From Bacillus tequilensis KCTC 13622 (GTDB lineage Bacteria > Bacillota > Bacilli > Bacillales > Bacillaceae), in contig NZ_AYTO01000034.1 of assembly GCF_000507145.1 (NCBI RefSeq), positions 186,001-250,000 on the forward strand: 64,000 nt of DNA, given 5' to 3'. A program made the position numbers and the translations under genes. Positions 55,016 to 64,000 of the stretch are shown here, piece by piece (the first letter of the stretch is position 1; each line of letters begins with the position of its first letter). Under the pieces are notes generated by a model. It was not told the origin of the DNA. It searched no databases and saw nothing but the letters and a program-made list of their open reading frames with translations.

Positions 55016-55629
55016 ATTTTCAGCAGATGTGGGAACTTTTTGTAAATGATCAGCATAATGATCAGAATATAGGCTCCGTAAATGCTGAAAGACAGTAATT
55101 TATTGCTGGCAAAATTGGCACCCGCAATCGTGACAACGACAATATTAGGGATTTTTCCTATGAAAGACGCGAGGAAAAAAACATGCCAGCGAACCTGACT
55201 CAGTCCGCATATCACATTCATTACAAGAGAAGGAATGACCGGAATGAGCCGTCCTAATAAAACTGCGGCAAAATCATTTTTATGGAAGGAAGCCTCGTAG
55301 CTTTGAATGGCAGGATAGGCCTCAACTTTTTTTCTGGTCCAATTTCTAAAACTGTACCTGGCAAGAAAAAAAAGCATCATTGTACCAAGCATTGAGCCGG
55401 TCAGTGTAATCCAAATTCCATTTGCCATTCCGAACACAGCGCCATTTAAAGCGGCAACCAAAGCAAACGGCACAATGGGGAAAAAGACATCCGCGGCAAT
55501 CAGCAGCATACTGAATAAAACAGAAAGCATCCCTCCTGCTTTGATCGCATCAAGCCAAGCTTCTTTCTGAAAAAAACCAACCGCAATGATCGTAATGATC
55601 ACGGCGATACCTAGTATCTTTTTTAACAC
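55003..55629 (-). CDS. yqeD: YqeD, TVP38/DedA-type membrane protein
   Basis: 208 aa with about five to six helices of the VTT/SNARE-associated family: FPIVPFALVAALNGAVFG and GSMLGTMMLFFLARYSFR are typical, and GRLIPVIPSLVMNVICGLSQV follows. Probable lipid scramblase-like or small-molecule carrier. GTG 55629 is chosen because GGGAGTGA precedes it; a TTG 18 bp upstream is less likely. Confidence 0.88.
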   Translation of the reverse strand: MLKKILGIAVIITIIAVGFFQKEAWLDAIKAGGMLSVLFSMLLIAADVFFPIVPFALVAALNGAVFGMANGIWITLTGSMLGTMMLFFLARYSFRNWTRKKVEAYPAIQSYEASFHKNDFAAVLLGRLIPVIPSLVMNVICGLSQVRWHVFFLASFIGKIPNIVVVTIAGANFASNKLLSFSIYGAYILIIMLIIYKKFPHLLKMQKK

Positions 55630-55799
55630 TTCTATGGTCACTCCCAACTTAGGTGATGTCAGGAGCCAAAACCTCCGTCATCTAGAGTTAGTATAACTGC
55701 TGTTATTTCAGCGCTTCAACTGAAAATCGTATTTGGGCTGGAGACACAATTCTTTTATATCTTGTAAAATAGCCCTTAATAGTCAAGGATTATCAAACT

Positions 55800-56104
55800 T
55801 ACTCTGCCTTATCGAAAGGGCACAAAAGTCCTGCAGCTGCGCTTTATTTTCACCCTGATTGGGGAGCTGAAAATCATGGAATAGACGGAGTTTACGGACC
55901 GAAAACGGCGAATACCGTCAAGCGTTTTCAGCTCATTCGCGGATTAACTCGAGACAGGATCTGCGAACCCAAAACAAAGGCCAAGCTTAAATCAAAGTTT
56001 AAGGTGAATATTTGGGGAAGGGATAACCTGTTTCCAGTCGGATTCAGGTTATACTCTTTCACATTGGTTTGCGGGTTTTTTCAATTGAGAAGAAGGGAAT
56101 TTTA
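55800..56104 (+). pseudogene. cwlH: 3' remnant of cwlH (peptidoglycan-binding domain only)
   Basis: One open frame reads LSKGHKSPAAALYFHPDWG then HGIDGVYGPKTANTVKRFQL, a C-terminal PG_binding_1 repeat of CwlA/CwlH amidases. The N-terminal amidase_2 domain and start are missing, and the end has drifted (LTRDRICEPKTKAKLKSKFK). In 168 cwlH occupies this place between yqeD and yqeF. Confidence 0.7.
56022..56054 (+). terminator. Hairpin after the cwlH relic
   Basis: GATAACCTG / CAGGTTATAC inverted repeat followed by TCTTTC. Confidence 0.5.
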
Positions 56105-56260
56105 AAAAAATCACCTGATATGCCGAAAGAATAGCAGAATGATTTTGACTGAGAGGGACACGTTAACTTTAGGAAAAAACAGCGGCAAATGAAAAAACTC
56201 TTCGTTGAATGAAGGAAACCAGAGGTATAACATTAAGGTGAGGCTTTTGGGGGTGTAAAG

Positions 56261-56992
56261 ATGAAGCATGTTTTCATTCTCTTCCTTCTGCTGTTCGTTA
56301 CAGCAGGATGCGAGGGAAGGGGATACGAAGATGTTGTAGCATTTGGTGACAGCAATACGCGAGGCTCTAATTGGGATTATCGCGATTATCCAAAATCACA
56401 GCAGTGGGTTAATATATTAAAAACAGCTGAACGCGGAAAGCTTGAAATACTCAATGCGGGGATCGGCGGACAGACGACAGAGGATGCACGTCTGCGGTTT
56501 CAGACAGATGTGCTGGATCAAAAACCGAAGCATTTGTTTATTATGTTTGGCACCAATGACGCCGCAATCCTGACTGAGGGGAAACCGAGAGTGTCGAAGC
56601 AGCGTTTTAGAGAAAATCTGGTTTATTTTATTAAAGAAAGCAGAAAATACGGGATCAAGCCAATTTTAATGACGTGTATCCCAATTATTGAAGGAAACGG
56701 GAAGCACCATTTGTTTTACTATTCCAGATATAAAGCAGCTGCCTTTGAACCGAAAGGCGGGGCGAGGAAATGGCACAACTCATATAACGATATTACAAGA
56801 GATGTGTCGAAGCGGCTTGATGTCCCTCTTGTAGATAACTGGAAGCATTTTATAGAAGCAGACGGGGGAAAAGCAACTGATGAAGCGCTAATTCAATCCG
56901 GTCTGATAGATCCTTCAGGCAATCATATGACACCTAAAGGAGCAAGGATCGTATATGAAGCGATACAAGATGGGCAGGTTCTGAAGCGCTGA
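56261..56992 (+). CDS. yqeF: YqeF, GDSL/SGNH lipoprotein hydrolase
   Basis: 243-aa lipoprotein with signal MKHVFILFLLLFVTAGC (lipobox cysteine at 17). SGNH blocks: AFGDSNTRGS (Ser near 31), GIGGQTTEDAR, MFGTNDA, and DPSGNHMTPKG with the catalytic Asp/His. Acts on the outer face of the membrane; substrate unknown, an esterase of lipids or wall acyl groups is likely. Confidence 0.9.
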   Translation: MKHVFILFLLLFVTAGCEGRGYEDVVAFGDSNTRGSNWDYRDYPKSQQWVNILKTAERGKLEILNAGIGGQTTEDARLRFQTDVLDQKPKHLFIMFGTNDAAILTEGKPRVSKQRFRENLVYFIKESRKYGIKPILMTCIPIIEGNGKHHLFYYSRYKAAAFEPKGGARKWHNSYNDITRDVSKRLDVPLVDNWKHFIEADGGKATDEALIQSGLIDPSGNHMTPKGARIVYEAIQDGQVLKR

Positions 56993-57067
56993 GGCGGACA
57001 AAGGCCTAAACCGTTTTATTTCTTCTACATAGGCTGTATAAAACCTTATATAAGGAGGCGCTTCACC

Positions 57068-57202
57068 ATGTGCAGCGGTTATTCCTATTCGTACCCTTTC
57101 GGCAGCTGGCCATATGGAGTTGGCAGAGCATATGGATACGCTTTTATCGTTGTTTTAGTTGTTGTTCTCCTGGTTGTGGGCGGCATATATTGGTTAGCAT
57201 AG
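57068..57202 (+). CDS. Small sporulation-type membrane peptide, 44 aa
   Basis: MCSGYSYSYPFGSWPYGVGR then a helix AFIVVLVVVLLVVGGIYWLA. Aromatic/glycine-rich N-terminus plus one membrane helix, like the YjcZ/SscA group but more distant. Strong ATAAGGAGGCG binding site and a terminator show it is a real gene. Confidence 0.75.
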   Translation: MCSGYSYSYPFGSWPYGVGRAYGYAFIVVLVVVLLVVGGIYWLA

Positions 57203-57216
57203 TAACCAGCCCTTTA

Positions 57217-57243
57217 AAACACCTCTTTTTAGGGGTGTTTTTT
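57217..57243 (+). terminator. Terminator of the 44-aa gene
   Basis: AAACACCT / AGGGGTGTTT stem with T6. Confidence 0.8.
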
Positions 57244-57341
57244 GCTGAAAACAGTAGTAAAGCCCGTAACCGAAGTGATATAATATCAGTCATCTGAGTA
57301 AAAAAAGGAAAATACGCCCGGAAAAAATAGACAAATTCCTA

Positions 57342-57515
<174 letters not shown>

Positions 57516-57627
57516 TTAAAAGTTGGAATCATTCATGACTTTTATGCATACATTGGTAAGTTGCGTTTATCTGAGGCTGAAGTTATCTTTAATCTACCAT
57601 GAATTCCATATAAGAACAATCGTTCTG

Positions 57628-57727
57628 TTATCCACACCAAAAAGTGGATAACTTGTGAGTATCATGTTTATAATTTGTCTAAAGAGTGATGTAATAAGAG
57701 TGGATAGTGTGTGTAATTTTATCCACA
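57628..57727. promoter_or_regulatory. DnaA-box cluster between sda and yqeG
   Basis: Perfect DnaA boxes TTATCCACA at 57628-57636 and 57719-57727; one-mismatch boxes AGTGGATAA (57643-57651) and AGTGGATAG near 57699. This cluster is known to bring sda under DnaA control and is one of the DnaA-binding clusters outside oriC. The rest of 57501-57843 holds the sda promoter and nothing else seen. Confidence 0.9.
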
Positions 57728-57843
57728 CCTGGTGAAGAAACCCAATTTTTGTCGAAATTTTTTTGCTCAGTTTTTCTTTAATCGCAAGTTCGATTTTTTT
57801 CGACAATCATTTGAAAGAGAAAGAAAAGGGAAGGGTGCGGGTT

Positions 57844-58362
57844 TTGTTAAAAAAGTTTTTTTTACCTGACGAATTTGTAAAAAATATTTTTCATATTACA
57901 CCTGAGAAATTAAAAGAACGAAATGTAAAAGGAATTATTACTGACCTGGATAATACGCTTGTTGAGTGGGACAGACCGAACGCGACGCCGCGTTTGATCG
58001 AGTGGTTTGAAGAAATGAAGGAGCACGGCATTAAAGTGACGATTGTCTCTAATAATAATGAAAGAAGAGTAAAACTTTTCTCAGAACCGCTCGGAATCCC
58101 ATTCATCTATAAAGCGAGAAAACCGATGGGCAAAGCCTTTAACAGAGCGGTGCGCAATATGGAGCTGAAAAAAGAGGACTGCGTTGTCATTGGAGACCAG
58201 CTGCTGACCGACGTGCTCGGAGGAAACCGAAACGGCTACCATACAATTTTGGTGGTGCCTGTCGCTTCCTCTGACGGATTCATTACGCGTTTTAACCGCC
58301 AGGTCGAACGCAGAATACTGAGTGCTCTTAAACGAAAAGGGCACATTCAGTGGGAGGAGTAA
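57844..58362 (+). CDS. yqeG: YqeG, HAD-superfamily phosphatase
   Basis: 172-aa HAD III A-type phosphatase (GEP4/PGP-like). DLDNTLVEWD holds the nucleophile and acid Asp near residues 34-43, IVSNNNE the Thr/Ser motif, and VVIGDQLLTDVLGGN the C-terminal metal-binding Asp pair. TTG start at 57844 after GGAAGG gives the family start LLKKFFLPDEFV. First gene of the yqeG-yqeM operon. Confidence 0.92.
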   Translation: MLKKFFLPDEFVKNIFHITPEKLKERNVKGIITDLDNTLVEWDRPNATPRLIEWFEEMKEHGIKVTIVSNNNERRVKLFSEPLGIPFIYKARKPMGKAFNRAVRNMELKKEDCVVIGDQLLTDVLGGNRNGYHTILVVPVASSDGFITRFNRQVERRILSALKRKGHIQWEE

Positions 58363-58365
58363 GAA

Positions 58366-59466
58366 ATGGAAAAGGTTGTTTGTATCGGATGCGGAGTTGC
58401 CATCCAAACCGAAGACAAAACAGGTCTGGGATACGCGCCGCCTGCATCGCTTACGAAAGAAAATGTGATTTGCCAGCGCTGCTTCAGACTGAAAAACTAT
58501 AATGAAATACAAGACGTTTCCTTAACGGATGATGATTTTTTAAACATCCTGCACGGTATTGGGGAGACGGATTCTCTCGTTGTTAAAATTGTTGATATTT
58601 TTGATTTTAACGGCAGCTGGATCAATGGGCTGCAGCGTTTGGTAGGAGGAAACCCTATTCTATTGGTTGGCAATAAAGCCGATATTTTGCCTAAGTCACT
58701 CAAAAGAGAGCGTCTGATCCAATGGATGAAGCGTGAAGCGAAGGAGCTTGGCTTAAAACCGGTTGACGTATTTTTGGTCAGTGCCGGCCGCGGTCAGGGG
58801 ATCAAAGAAGTGATTGATGCGATTGAGCATTATCGCAACGGCAAAGACGTCTATGTTGTCGGTTGTACCAATGTAGGGAAGTCAACCTTTATTAACCGGA
58901 TTATTAAAGAAGTGTCAGGTGAAGAAGATATTATTACGACATCCCAATTTCCAGGCACAACCCTTGACGCGATTGAAATTCCGCTTGACGATGGCTCAGC
59001 GCTTTATGACACACCGGGTATTATCAATCATCATCAAATGGCGCATTATGTTAATAAAAAGGACTTAAAAATACTTTCGCCTAAAAAGGAGCTGAAGCCG
59101 CGCACATTCCAGCTTAACGATCAGCAAACACTATATTTCGGCGGACTTGCAAGGTTTGATTATGTATCAGGGGATAGAGCTCCTTTTATTTGCTATATGC
59201 CGAATGAGCTGATGATTCATAGAACAAAGCTGGAAAATGCAGACGCGCTTTATGAAAAGCATGCAGGGGAATTGCTCACACCTCCGGGAAAAGACGAAAT
59301 GGATGAGTTTCCGGAGTTGGTTGCCCATACGTTTACGATCAAAGATAAAAAGACAGATATCGTTTTCTCTGGATTAGGCTGGGTAACAGTGCATGACACC
59401 GATAAAAAAGTAACGGCTTACGCGCCAAAAGGCGTTCACGTATTTGTTCGGCGCTCACTAATTTAA
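58366..59466 (+). CDS. yqeH: YqeH, circularly permuted GTPase for 30S assembly
   Basis: 366-aa ribosome-biogenesis GTPase. The N-terminal zinc ribbon has CIGC and CQRC; GTPase motifs run in permuted order: G4 NKAD (near 101), G1 GCTNVGKST (near 165), G3 DTPG (near 215). The C-terminal RNA-binding domain follows. Begins 3 bp after yqeG. Confidence 0.95.
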   Translation: MEKVVCIGCGVAIQTEDKTGLGYAPPASLTKENVICQRCFRLKNYNEIQDVSLTDDDFLNILHGIGETDSLVVKIVDIFDFNGSWINGLQRLVGGNPILLVGNKADILPKSLKRERLIQWMKREAKELGLKPVDVFLVSAGRGQGIKEVIDAIEHYRNGKDVYVVGCTNVGKSTFINRIIKEVSGEEDIITTSQFPGTTLDAIEIPLDDGSALYDTPGIINHHQMAHYVNKKDLKILSPKKELKPRTFQLNDQQTLYFGGLARFDYVSGDRAPFICYMPNELMIHRTKLENADALYEKHAGELLTPPGKDEMDEFPELVAHTFTIKDKKTDIVFSGLGWVTVHDTDKKVTAYAPKGVHVFVRRSLI

Positions 59467-59484
59467 TGAAAAGGGGAGAGGGGT

Positions 59485-60327
59485 ATGAAAAAGCTGTACG
59501 GGGTTATCGGCAATCCGATTGGCCATTCTATGTCACCTAATATTCATAACGCATCATTGAAAGACCTCGGTTTGGACGGACATTACCACGCCTTCAAAAT
59601 AGAAGAGGGTGATCTGGAAGATGCGGTAAAAGGAATAAAAGCACTTGGCATACAAGGAATCAATGTGACGGTGCCGCATAAGGTTTCCATTATGGATTAC
59701 CTGGATCATATTGATGAGAGCGCAAAAGTGATCGGTGCCGTAAACACGGTCAGAAGAGAGGGGGACAAGCTTGTCGGATACAATACCGACGGGGAAGGCT
59801 TTGTGAAGTCATTAATGAAGGTATTGGACAAGCCCATCCCTGAACTGTCTTTTTTAATGATCGGCGCAGGCGGAGCAGCAAGAGCCATTTTCACAACAAT
59901 TGCCCGTCACACTCCGAAAAAGTTTGACATTTGCAACCGGACGCTGGAAAAAGCCAAACAGCTTACAGAATTCACTCCCTCATTTCACAATAAAGAAGTG
60001 TTAAGCATAAAAGAAGCGGAAGAGCGGCTTGAGCGTTATGATGTTATTATCCATACAACGTCTGTAGGCATGCATCCGAACGTGGACGACGCACCGCTTT
60101 CATTACAGCGCGCAGCCCGCAGTGCCGTCGTATGCGATATCGTGTATAATCCAATTCAGACGGCTCTGTTAAAAGAAGCAAACCAAAAAGGCCTGAAAAC
60201 ACTCGATGGAGTGGGCATGTTTGTTGAACAGGCAGCATTGTCCTTCCAATTGTGGACTGGACAAGAGCCCGATATTGAAAAAATGAGATCAATTGTAATA
60301 GGAAAATTAGGAGGAACAGAATGTTAA
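59485..60327 (+). CDS. aroE: Shikimate 5-dehydrogenase (AroE/AroD)
   Basis: 280-aa NADPH-dependent enzyme of aromatic amino acid synthesis (3-dehydroshikimate to shikimate). Substrate site IGHSMSPNIHNASL, catalytic Lys in TVPHKVSIMDY near 65 and dinucleotide motif MIGAGGAARAI near 127-137. Named aroD in older B. subtilis maps. Overlaps yqeI by 7 bp. Confidence 0.95.
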   Translation: MKKLYGVIGNPIGHSMSPNIHNASLKDLGLDGHYHAFKIEEGDLEDAVKGIKALGIQGINVTVPHKVSIMDYLDHIDESAKVIGAVNTVRREGDKLVGYNTDGEGFVKSLMKVLDKPIPELSFLMIGAGGAARAIFTTIARHTPKKFDICNRTLEKAKQLTEFTPSFHNKEVLSIKEAEERLERYDVIIHTTSVGMHPNVDDAPLSLQRAARSAVVCDIVYNPIQTALLKEANQKGLKTLDGVGMFVEQAALSFQLWTGQEPDIEKMRSIVIGKLGGTEC

Positions 60328-60611
60328 CTGGTAAACAAAAACGTTTTTTGCGTTCAAAGGCGCATCATTTAACACCGATTTTTCAAGTAGGAAAAGGCGG
60401 AGTAAACGACAACATGATTAAGCAAATTGCTGAGGCGCTTGAAGCTAGAGAGCTGATTAAAGTCAGCGTGCTTCAGAATTGCGAAGAGGATAAAAACGAT
60501 GTTGCGGAAGCTCTAGTAAAAGGAAGCCGCGCTCAATTGGTGCAGACTATCGGCAATACGATTGTGTTATATAAGGAATCAAAGGAAAATAAACAAATCG
60601 AGCTTCCTTAA
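60321..60611 (+). CDS. yqeI: YqeI (YhbY), CRM-domain RNA-binding protein
   Basis: 96-aa CRM/KOW-like fold that binds pre-50S ribosomes. [29 protein letters not shown] is the family start and GxxG loop. Overlaps the aroE end; binding site TAGGAGG. Confidence 0.93.
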   Translation: MLTGKQKRFLRSKAHHLTPIFQVGKGGVNDNMIKQIAEALEARELIKVSVLQNCEEDKNDVAEALVKGSRAQLVQTIGNTIVLYKESKENKQIELP

Positions 60612-60622
60612 AGGTGGTTGAA

Positions 60623-61192
60623 ATGAAGAAAATCGGAATTTTTGGAGGAACGTTTGATCCTCCTCATAACGGTCACCTCTTAATGGCGAATGAGGTGCTG
60701 TATCAGGCGGGGCTTGATGAAATTTGGTTTATGCCCAATCAAATTCCGCCGCATAAACAGGACGAAGACTATACGGACAGCTTTCATCGTATAGAAATGC
60801 TGAAGCTTGCCATTCAGTCTAATCCCTCCTTTAAGCTAGAGTTGGCTGAGATGGAAAGAGAAGGGCCTTCATATACCTTTGATACTGTTTCTTTACTGAA
60901 GCAGCGTTATCCGAATGATCAGCTGTTCTTTATTATCGGTGCTGATATGATTGAATATTTGCCGAAATGGTATAAGCTGGACGAGCTGATGAATCTCATT
61001 CAATTTATTGGTGTAAAGCGCCCCGGTTTTCATGTTGAAACCCCTTATCCGCTTCTCTTTGCAGACGTTCCGGAATTTGAGGTATCATCAACTATGATAA
61101 GGGAACGATTTAAAAGCAAGAAGCCCACTGACTACTTAATCCCTGATAAAGTGAAGAAGTATGTAGAGGAGAATGGTTTATATGAATCGTGA
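60623..61192 (+). CDS. nadD: NadD, nicotinate-mononucleotide adenylyltransferase
   Basis: 189-aa essential NAD-synthesis enzyme. The N-terminal [14 protein letters not shown] carries the HxGH nucleotidyltransferase motif, and the C-terminal [10 protein letters not shown] is the ISSTxIR motif. ATG 60623 after AAAGGTGG is chosen over an ATG-like start 9 bp earlier. Confidence 0.95.
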   Translation: MKKIGIFGGTFDPPHNGHLLMANEVLYQAGLDEIWFMPNQIPPHKQDEDYTDSFHRIEMLKLAIQSNPSFKLELAEMEREGPSYTFDTVSLLKQRYPNDQLFFIIGADMIEYLPKWYKLDELMNLIQFIGVKRPGFHVETPYPLLFADVPEFEVSSTMIRERFKSKKPTDYLIPDKVKKYVEENGLYES

Positions 61193-61742
61193 GGAGGCAC
61201 TTGCCTGCGTTAAGCAGCAATTGACCGAACACCGGTATATCCACACGATTGGCGTGATGAACACGGCGATCGAACTTGCGGAGCGTTTTGGAGCCGACTC
61301 TAAAAAAGCGGAAACAGCGGCAATCTTTCATGATTACGCCAAATTCCGCCCAAAAGAAGAAATGAAACAAATTATCGCACGCGAAAAAATGCCTTCGCAT
61401 TTATTGGATCATAATCCGGAGCTGTGGCACGCTCCAGTCGGCGCTTATTTGGTCCAAAGGGAAGCGGGGGTCCAAGATGAAGACATTCTTGACGCTATCA
61501 GGTACCATACCTCTGGACGGCCTGGTATGACACTTTTAGAAAAAGTGATTTACGTTGCCGATTACATTGAGCCCAACCGGGCATTCCCCGGTGTCGATGA
61601 GGTGCGTGAGCTTGCTGAGACAGATTTGAATCAAGCGCTGATTCAATCCATCAAAAATACAATGGTTTTTCTTATGAAAAAAAATCAACCGGTTTTCCCA
61701 GACACATTTTTAACGTATAACTGGCTTGTGTCTGGCAACTGA
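61182..61742 (+). CDS. yqeK: YqeK, HD-domain Ap4A hydrolase
   Basis: 186-aa metal-dependent HD hydrolase that splits Ap4A symmetrically to [19 protein letters not shown] (first His), FHDYAKF (HD pair), [12 protein letters not shown] and [10 protein letters not shown] supply the metal ligands. ATG 61182 follows GAGGAGAATGG; it overlaps the end of nadD. Confidence 0.93.
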   Translation: MNREEALACVKQQLTEHRYIHTIGVMNTAIELAERFGADSKKAETAAIFHDYAKFRPKEEMKQIIAREKMPSHLLDHNPELWHAPVGAYLVQREAGVQDEDILDAIRYHTSGRPGMTLLEKVIYVADYIEPNRAFPGVDEVRELAETDLNQALIQSIKNTMVFLMKKNQPVFPDTFLTYNWLVSGN

Positions 61743-61759
61743 ACAGGAGGAATTTGTGA

Positions 61760-62116
61760 ATGAACCAAAAGTCCATTTTAAAGATCGCGGCTGCAGCTTG
61801 CGATGATAAACGGGCAGAAGATATTTTAGCACTGGATATGGAAGGTATTTCTCTGGTTGCTGATTATTTTCTGATCTGCCACGGGAATTCAGATAAACAA
61901 GTGCAGGCGATTGCACGGGAAATCAAGGATCAGGCTGAAGAAAACGGCATTGAAGTGAAAAAGATGGAAGGCTTCGATGAAGCGAGATGGGTGCTCGTTG
62001 ACCTTGGTGATGTGATTGCGCATGTCTTCCACAAGGACGAAAGAAGCTACTACAACCTTGAAAAGCTGTGGGGAGACGCTCCGCTCGCAGATCTTGAGCT
62101 TGGAATGAACCAATGA
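61760..62116 (+). CDS. rsfS: RsfS, ribosomal silencing factor
   Basis: 118-aa RsfS/Iojap protein that binds ribosomal protein uL14 and blocks subunit joining in starved cells. ALDMEGISLVADYFLICHGNSDKQVQAIA and EGFDEARWVLVDLGDVIAHVFH are the family motifs. Formerly yqeL. Its TGA overlaps yqeM by 4 bp. Confidence 0.95.
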   Translation: MNQKSILKIAAAACDDKRAEDILALDMEGISLVADYFLICHGNSDKQVQAIAREIKDQAEENGIEVKKMEGFDEARWVLVDLGDVIAHVFHKDERSYYNLEKLWGDAPLADLELGMNQ

Positions 62117-62856
62117 TTTACCAAGGCTTTGCAAGCGTGTATGACGAGTTAATGTCACACGCGCCTTACGATCAATGGACAAAGTGGATTGAAGAATCTC
62201 TCCCGGAAAAAGGCCGTATCCTCGATCTGGCATGCGGCACGGGTGAAATCTCAATCCGCCTTGCCGAAAAAGGCTTCGAGGTTACGGGCATCGATCTCAG
62301 TGAGGAAATGCTTTCTTATGCACAGCAAAAGGTCTCAAGTAACCAGCCGATTCTTTTTCTTCAGCAGGATATGCGGGAACTTAGCGGCTTTGACGGCCAG
62401 TTTGACGCTGTTGCGATATGCTGTGACTCATTAAATTATGTAAAAACGAAAAATGATGTGATCGAAACCTTTAAAAGTGTATTTCGGGTGTTGAAGCCTG
62501 AAGGCATTTTGCTGTTTGATGTTCATTCATCTTATAAAATGGCCGAAGTCTTTCCGGATAGCACATTTGCTGACCAGGACGAAGATATCAGCTATATTTG
62601 GCAGAGCTTTGCCGGAAGTGAAGAGCTTTCTGTCATTCATGATATGTCCTTTTTTGTGTGGAACGGAGAAGCGTATGACCGCTTTGATGAAACCCACGAG
62701 CAAAGAACGTTCCCTGTGGATGAATACGAAGAAATGCTGAAGAGCTGCGGCTTTCAGCTGCACCATGTGACAGCTGATTTTACGGATTCAGAGCCATCAG
62801 GTCAATCAGAACGCCTATTTTTCAAGGCGCAGAAGTCAAAAACCATCGTTTCCTAA
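62113..62856 (+). CDS. yqeM: YqeM, SAM-dependent methyltransferase
   Basis: 247-aa class I methyltransferase. SAM motif I ILDLACGTGEISIRLAEKG near residue 37, motif II VTGIDLSEEML, and FDAVAICCDSLNYV. Last gene of the operon; the stop codon lies inside the terminator. Methyl acceptor unknown. Confidence 0.92.
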   Translation: MIYQGFASVYDELMSHAPYDQWTKWIEESLPEKGRILDLACGTGEISIRLAEKGFEVTGIDLSEEMLSYAQQKVSSNQPILFLQQDMRELSGFDGQFDAVAICCDSLNYVKTKNDVIETFKSVFRVLKPEGILLFDVHSSYKMAEVFPDSTFADQDEDISYIWQSFAGSEELSVIHDMSFFVWNGEAYDRFDETHEQRTFPVDEYEEMLKSCGFQLHHVTADFTDSEPSGQSERLFFKAQKSKTIVS

Positions 62857-62870
62857 AACGATGGTTTTTT
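62839..62870. terminator. Bidirectional terminator between yqeM and comER
   Basis: AAAACCATCGTTT / AAACGATGGTTTT perfect 13-bp stem with CCTA loop and T/A runs on both sides. Confidence 0.9.
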
Positions 62871-62921
62871 AAAATGTTTTTTTATGCTTTTGCAGGACAG
62901 ATAAAAGTATGGCATACTCAT

Positions 62922-63743
62922 CTACACATGAAACTGCTTCTTCACTGCGGAAATATCCTCTTCATATTTCATATGCGTATTTTGAAAAACCCGGTGAAAC
63001 ATATCCTGTACACCGCTTTCCAATGCTTTAATGCCTTCTCCTGTCACACCGCCTTTAACGCAAACCTTTTCCTGTAACGCGGGCAGGGTATACAATTCGG
63101 TTTCTAGCAGTTTCCCCATTCCGACAAGCATCTCCTTACACATCACGATAGCATCCTGTTTAGACACTGATGTTTCTGAAACAGCTGCATCTATGAACCG
63201 CTGAATCAAATAGCTCATAAACGCGGGACCGCAGCTTACGATATCTGATGCGACCCTCGTGATGTCACTTTCAATTTGCAGAGGGTGAGAGATATGCCCC
63301 ATCAGCTCATTGATTTTTGCTTTTGCAGCTTCTCCGCAGCTTGCACCGAATGTGACGAGAGAAACGCCTGCCAGCGCCCTGTTCGTAATACTTGGGATCA
63401 CTCGCGCCACTTGACACGGCACATACTCTTCGAGCTGTTCGGTTTGAACCGGGCTTGTAATAGAAATGAGAATATGATCCTTTCGTAAATGAGGCAACGC
63501 TCTTGCCAGTAAAGGATATATATCGAGCGGCTTAACACAAATGAAAATCATCTCGTTTTCAGAAACAAGCTTTTCCAGACTTTCTGTTACGTTTATGCTG
63601 TTATAGCGGTTTTTTATCTGTAACGCTTTTTCAATTGTGCGGTTTGTGATTGTCATATTTGAGGGATCGGCTGCTTGTGATTCGATAAATGCTTCTATAA
63701 GGATCGTACCCATATTTCCTGTGCCGATAAAGCCTATCTTCAA
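62922..63743 (-). CDS. comER: ComER, pyrroline-5-carboxylate-reductase-like protein
   Basis: 273-aa NAD(P)-binding protein, divergent from the comE operon. Rossmann motif FIGTGNMGTILIEAF (residues 4-19) and the P5CR dimerisation domain with GPAFMSYLIQRFIDAA. Reported to affect sporulation and biofilm timing rather than competence. Start ATG 63743 with GAGGGG upstream. Confidence 0.93.
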   Translation of the reverse strand: MKIGFIGTGNMGTILIEAFIESQAADPSNMTITNRTIEKALQIKNRYNSINVTESLEKLVSENEMIFICVKPLDIYPLLARALPHLRKDHILISITSPVQTEQLEEYVPCQVARVIPSITNRALAGVSLVTFGASCGEAAKAKINELMGHISHPLQIESDITRVASDIVSCGPAFMSYLIQRFIDAAVSETSVSKQDAIVMCKEMLVGMGKLLETELYTLPALQEKVCVKGGVTGEGIKALESGVQDMFHRVFQNTHMKYEEDISAVKKQFHV

Positions 63744-63826
63744 TGGTTTCCCCTCCTTTGAGCTATTATCCTCTAAACCATATGTGAGATAGAAATAAAA
63801 TATGACGAAAGCGGGGAATATGCGCG

Positions 63827-64000
63827 ATGAATTGGTTGAATCAGCATAAGACAGTAATTATTTTAACTGCTTCTGCGGCTGTTGTCATAACGATTATTTT
63901 CTTCTATGCCATCGGAAAAAACAAAGAGTTGGTGGAACACGCTGTATCAACTGAAACAGCAAATCCAGACGTAAAGCAGGAGGCGGCCAAAGACGAGTCA
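63827..64000 (+). CDS. comEA: ComEA, DNA receptor for transformation (5' part only)
   Basis: 58 codons are visible: MNWLNQHKTVIILTASAAVV then a membrane anchor TIIFFYAIG and an acidic linker (ELVEHAVSTETANPDVKQEA). The C-terminal helix-hairpin-helix DNA-binding domain lies beyond the window. Membrane-anchored receptor for incoming DNA. Binding site GCGGGG. Confidence 0.9.
   Translation, partial: MNWLNQHKTVIILTASAAVVITIIFFYAIGKNKELVEHAVSTETANPDVKQEAAKDES

Overview
This window comes from the chromosome of a Bacillus subtilis-group bacterium. From end to end it carries genes recognisable as aapA, levR-levDEFG-sacC, yraA, csn, yraMNO, aadK, czcD, yrkC, sigK split into spoIIIC and spoIVCB, nucB, sda, yqeG-yqeH-aroE-nadD-rsfS and comER-comEA. 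Protein sequences resemble what I remember of strain 168 but differ at many residues, and gene content differs clearly. This suggests a non-168 strain or a sister species such as the spizizenii, vallismortis or tequilensis lineages. Species assignment is inference only.

Layout. 1-10 kb: end of a permease gene, then the sigma-54 dependent levanase region (activator LevR, fructose PTS LevDEFG, secreted levanase SacC). 10-17 kb: stress protein YraA, tiny YjcZ-type sporulation proteins, chitosanase, a tricarboxylate module (PrpF-like YraM, LysR YraN, CitMHS transporter YraO) and aadK. 17-22 kb: more YjcZ copies, yrdA, and a decayed stretch that shares short collinear fragments with the skin element and carries an intact rapE-phrE pair. 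22-30 kb: zinc/cadmium exporter czcD, a FUSC-type membrane protein and a five-gene molybdenum hydroxylase (xanthine dehydrogenase-like) operon. 30-32 kb: an orphan Phr gene beside a rap remnant, yrkC, and a decayed rhodanese gene under a CsoR-type palindrome.

32.5-52.9 kb is a skin element interrupting sigK. The two sigK halves, the SpoIVCA recombinase and the AATGA crossover sites are intact, so excision in the mother cell should rebuild sigK. It is only about 20.3 kb (about 48 kb in 168, from memory), has no phage structural genes and no arsenic operon. It instead holds a P-loop kinase, a PadR/esterase pair, broken barnase with intact barstar, an LXG toxin with several immunity genes, a MerR/aldo-keto reductase pair, the yrkNO-PQR genes and a MarR/MFS drug-efflux module next to the right attachment site.

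53-64 kb is sporulation, replication-checkpoint and housekeeping DNA: nucB, yqeB, remnants of yqeC and cwlH around yqeD, yqeF, sda with its DnaA boxes, the yqeG-to-yqeM operon, comER and the start of comEA. No rRNA, tRNA, CRISPR array or insertion-sequence transposase was seen.
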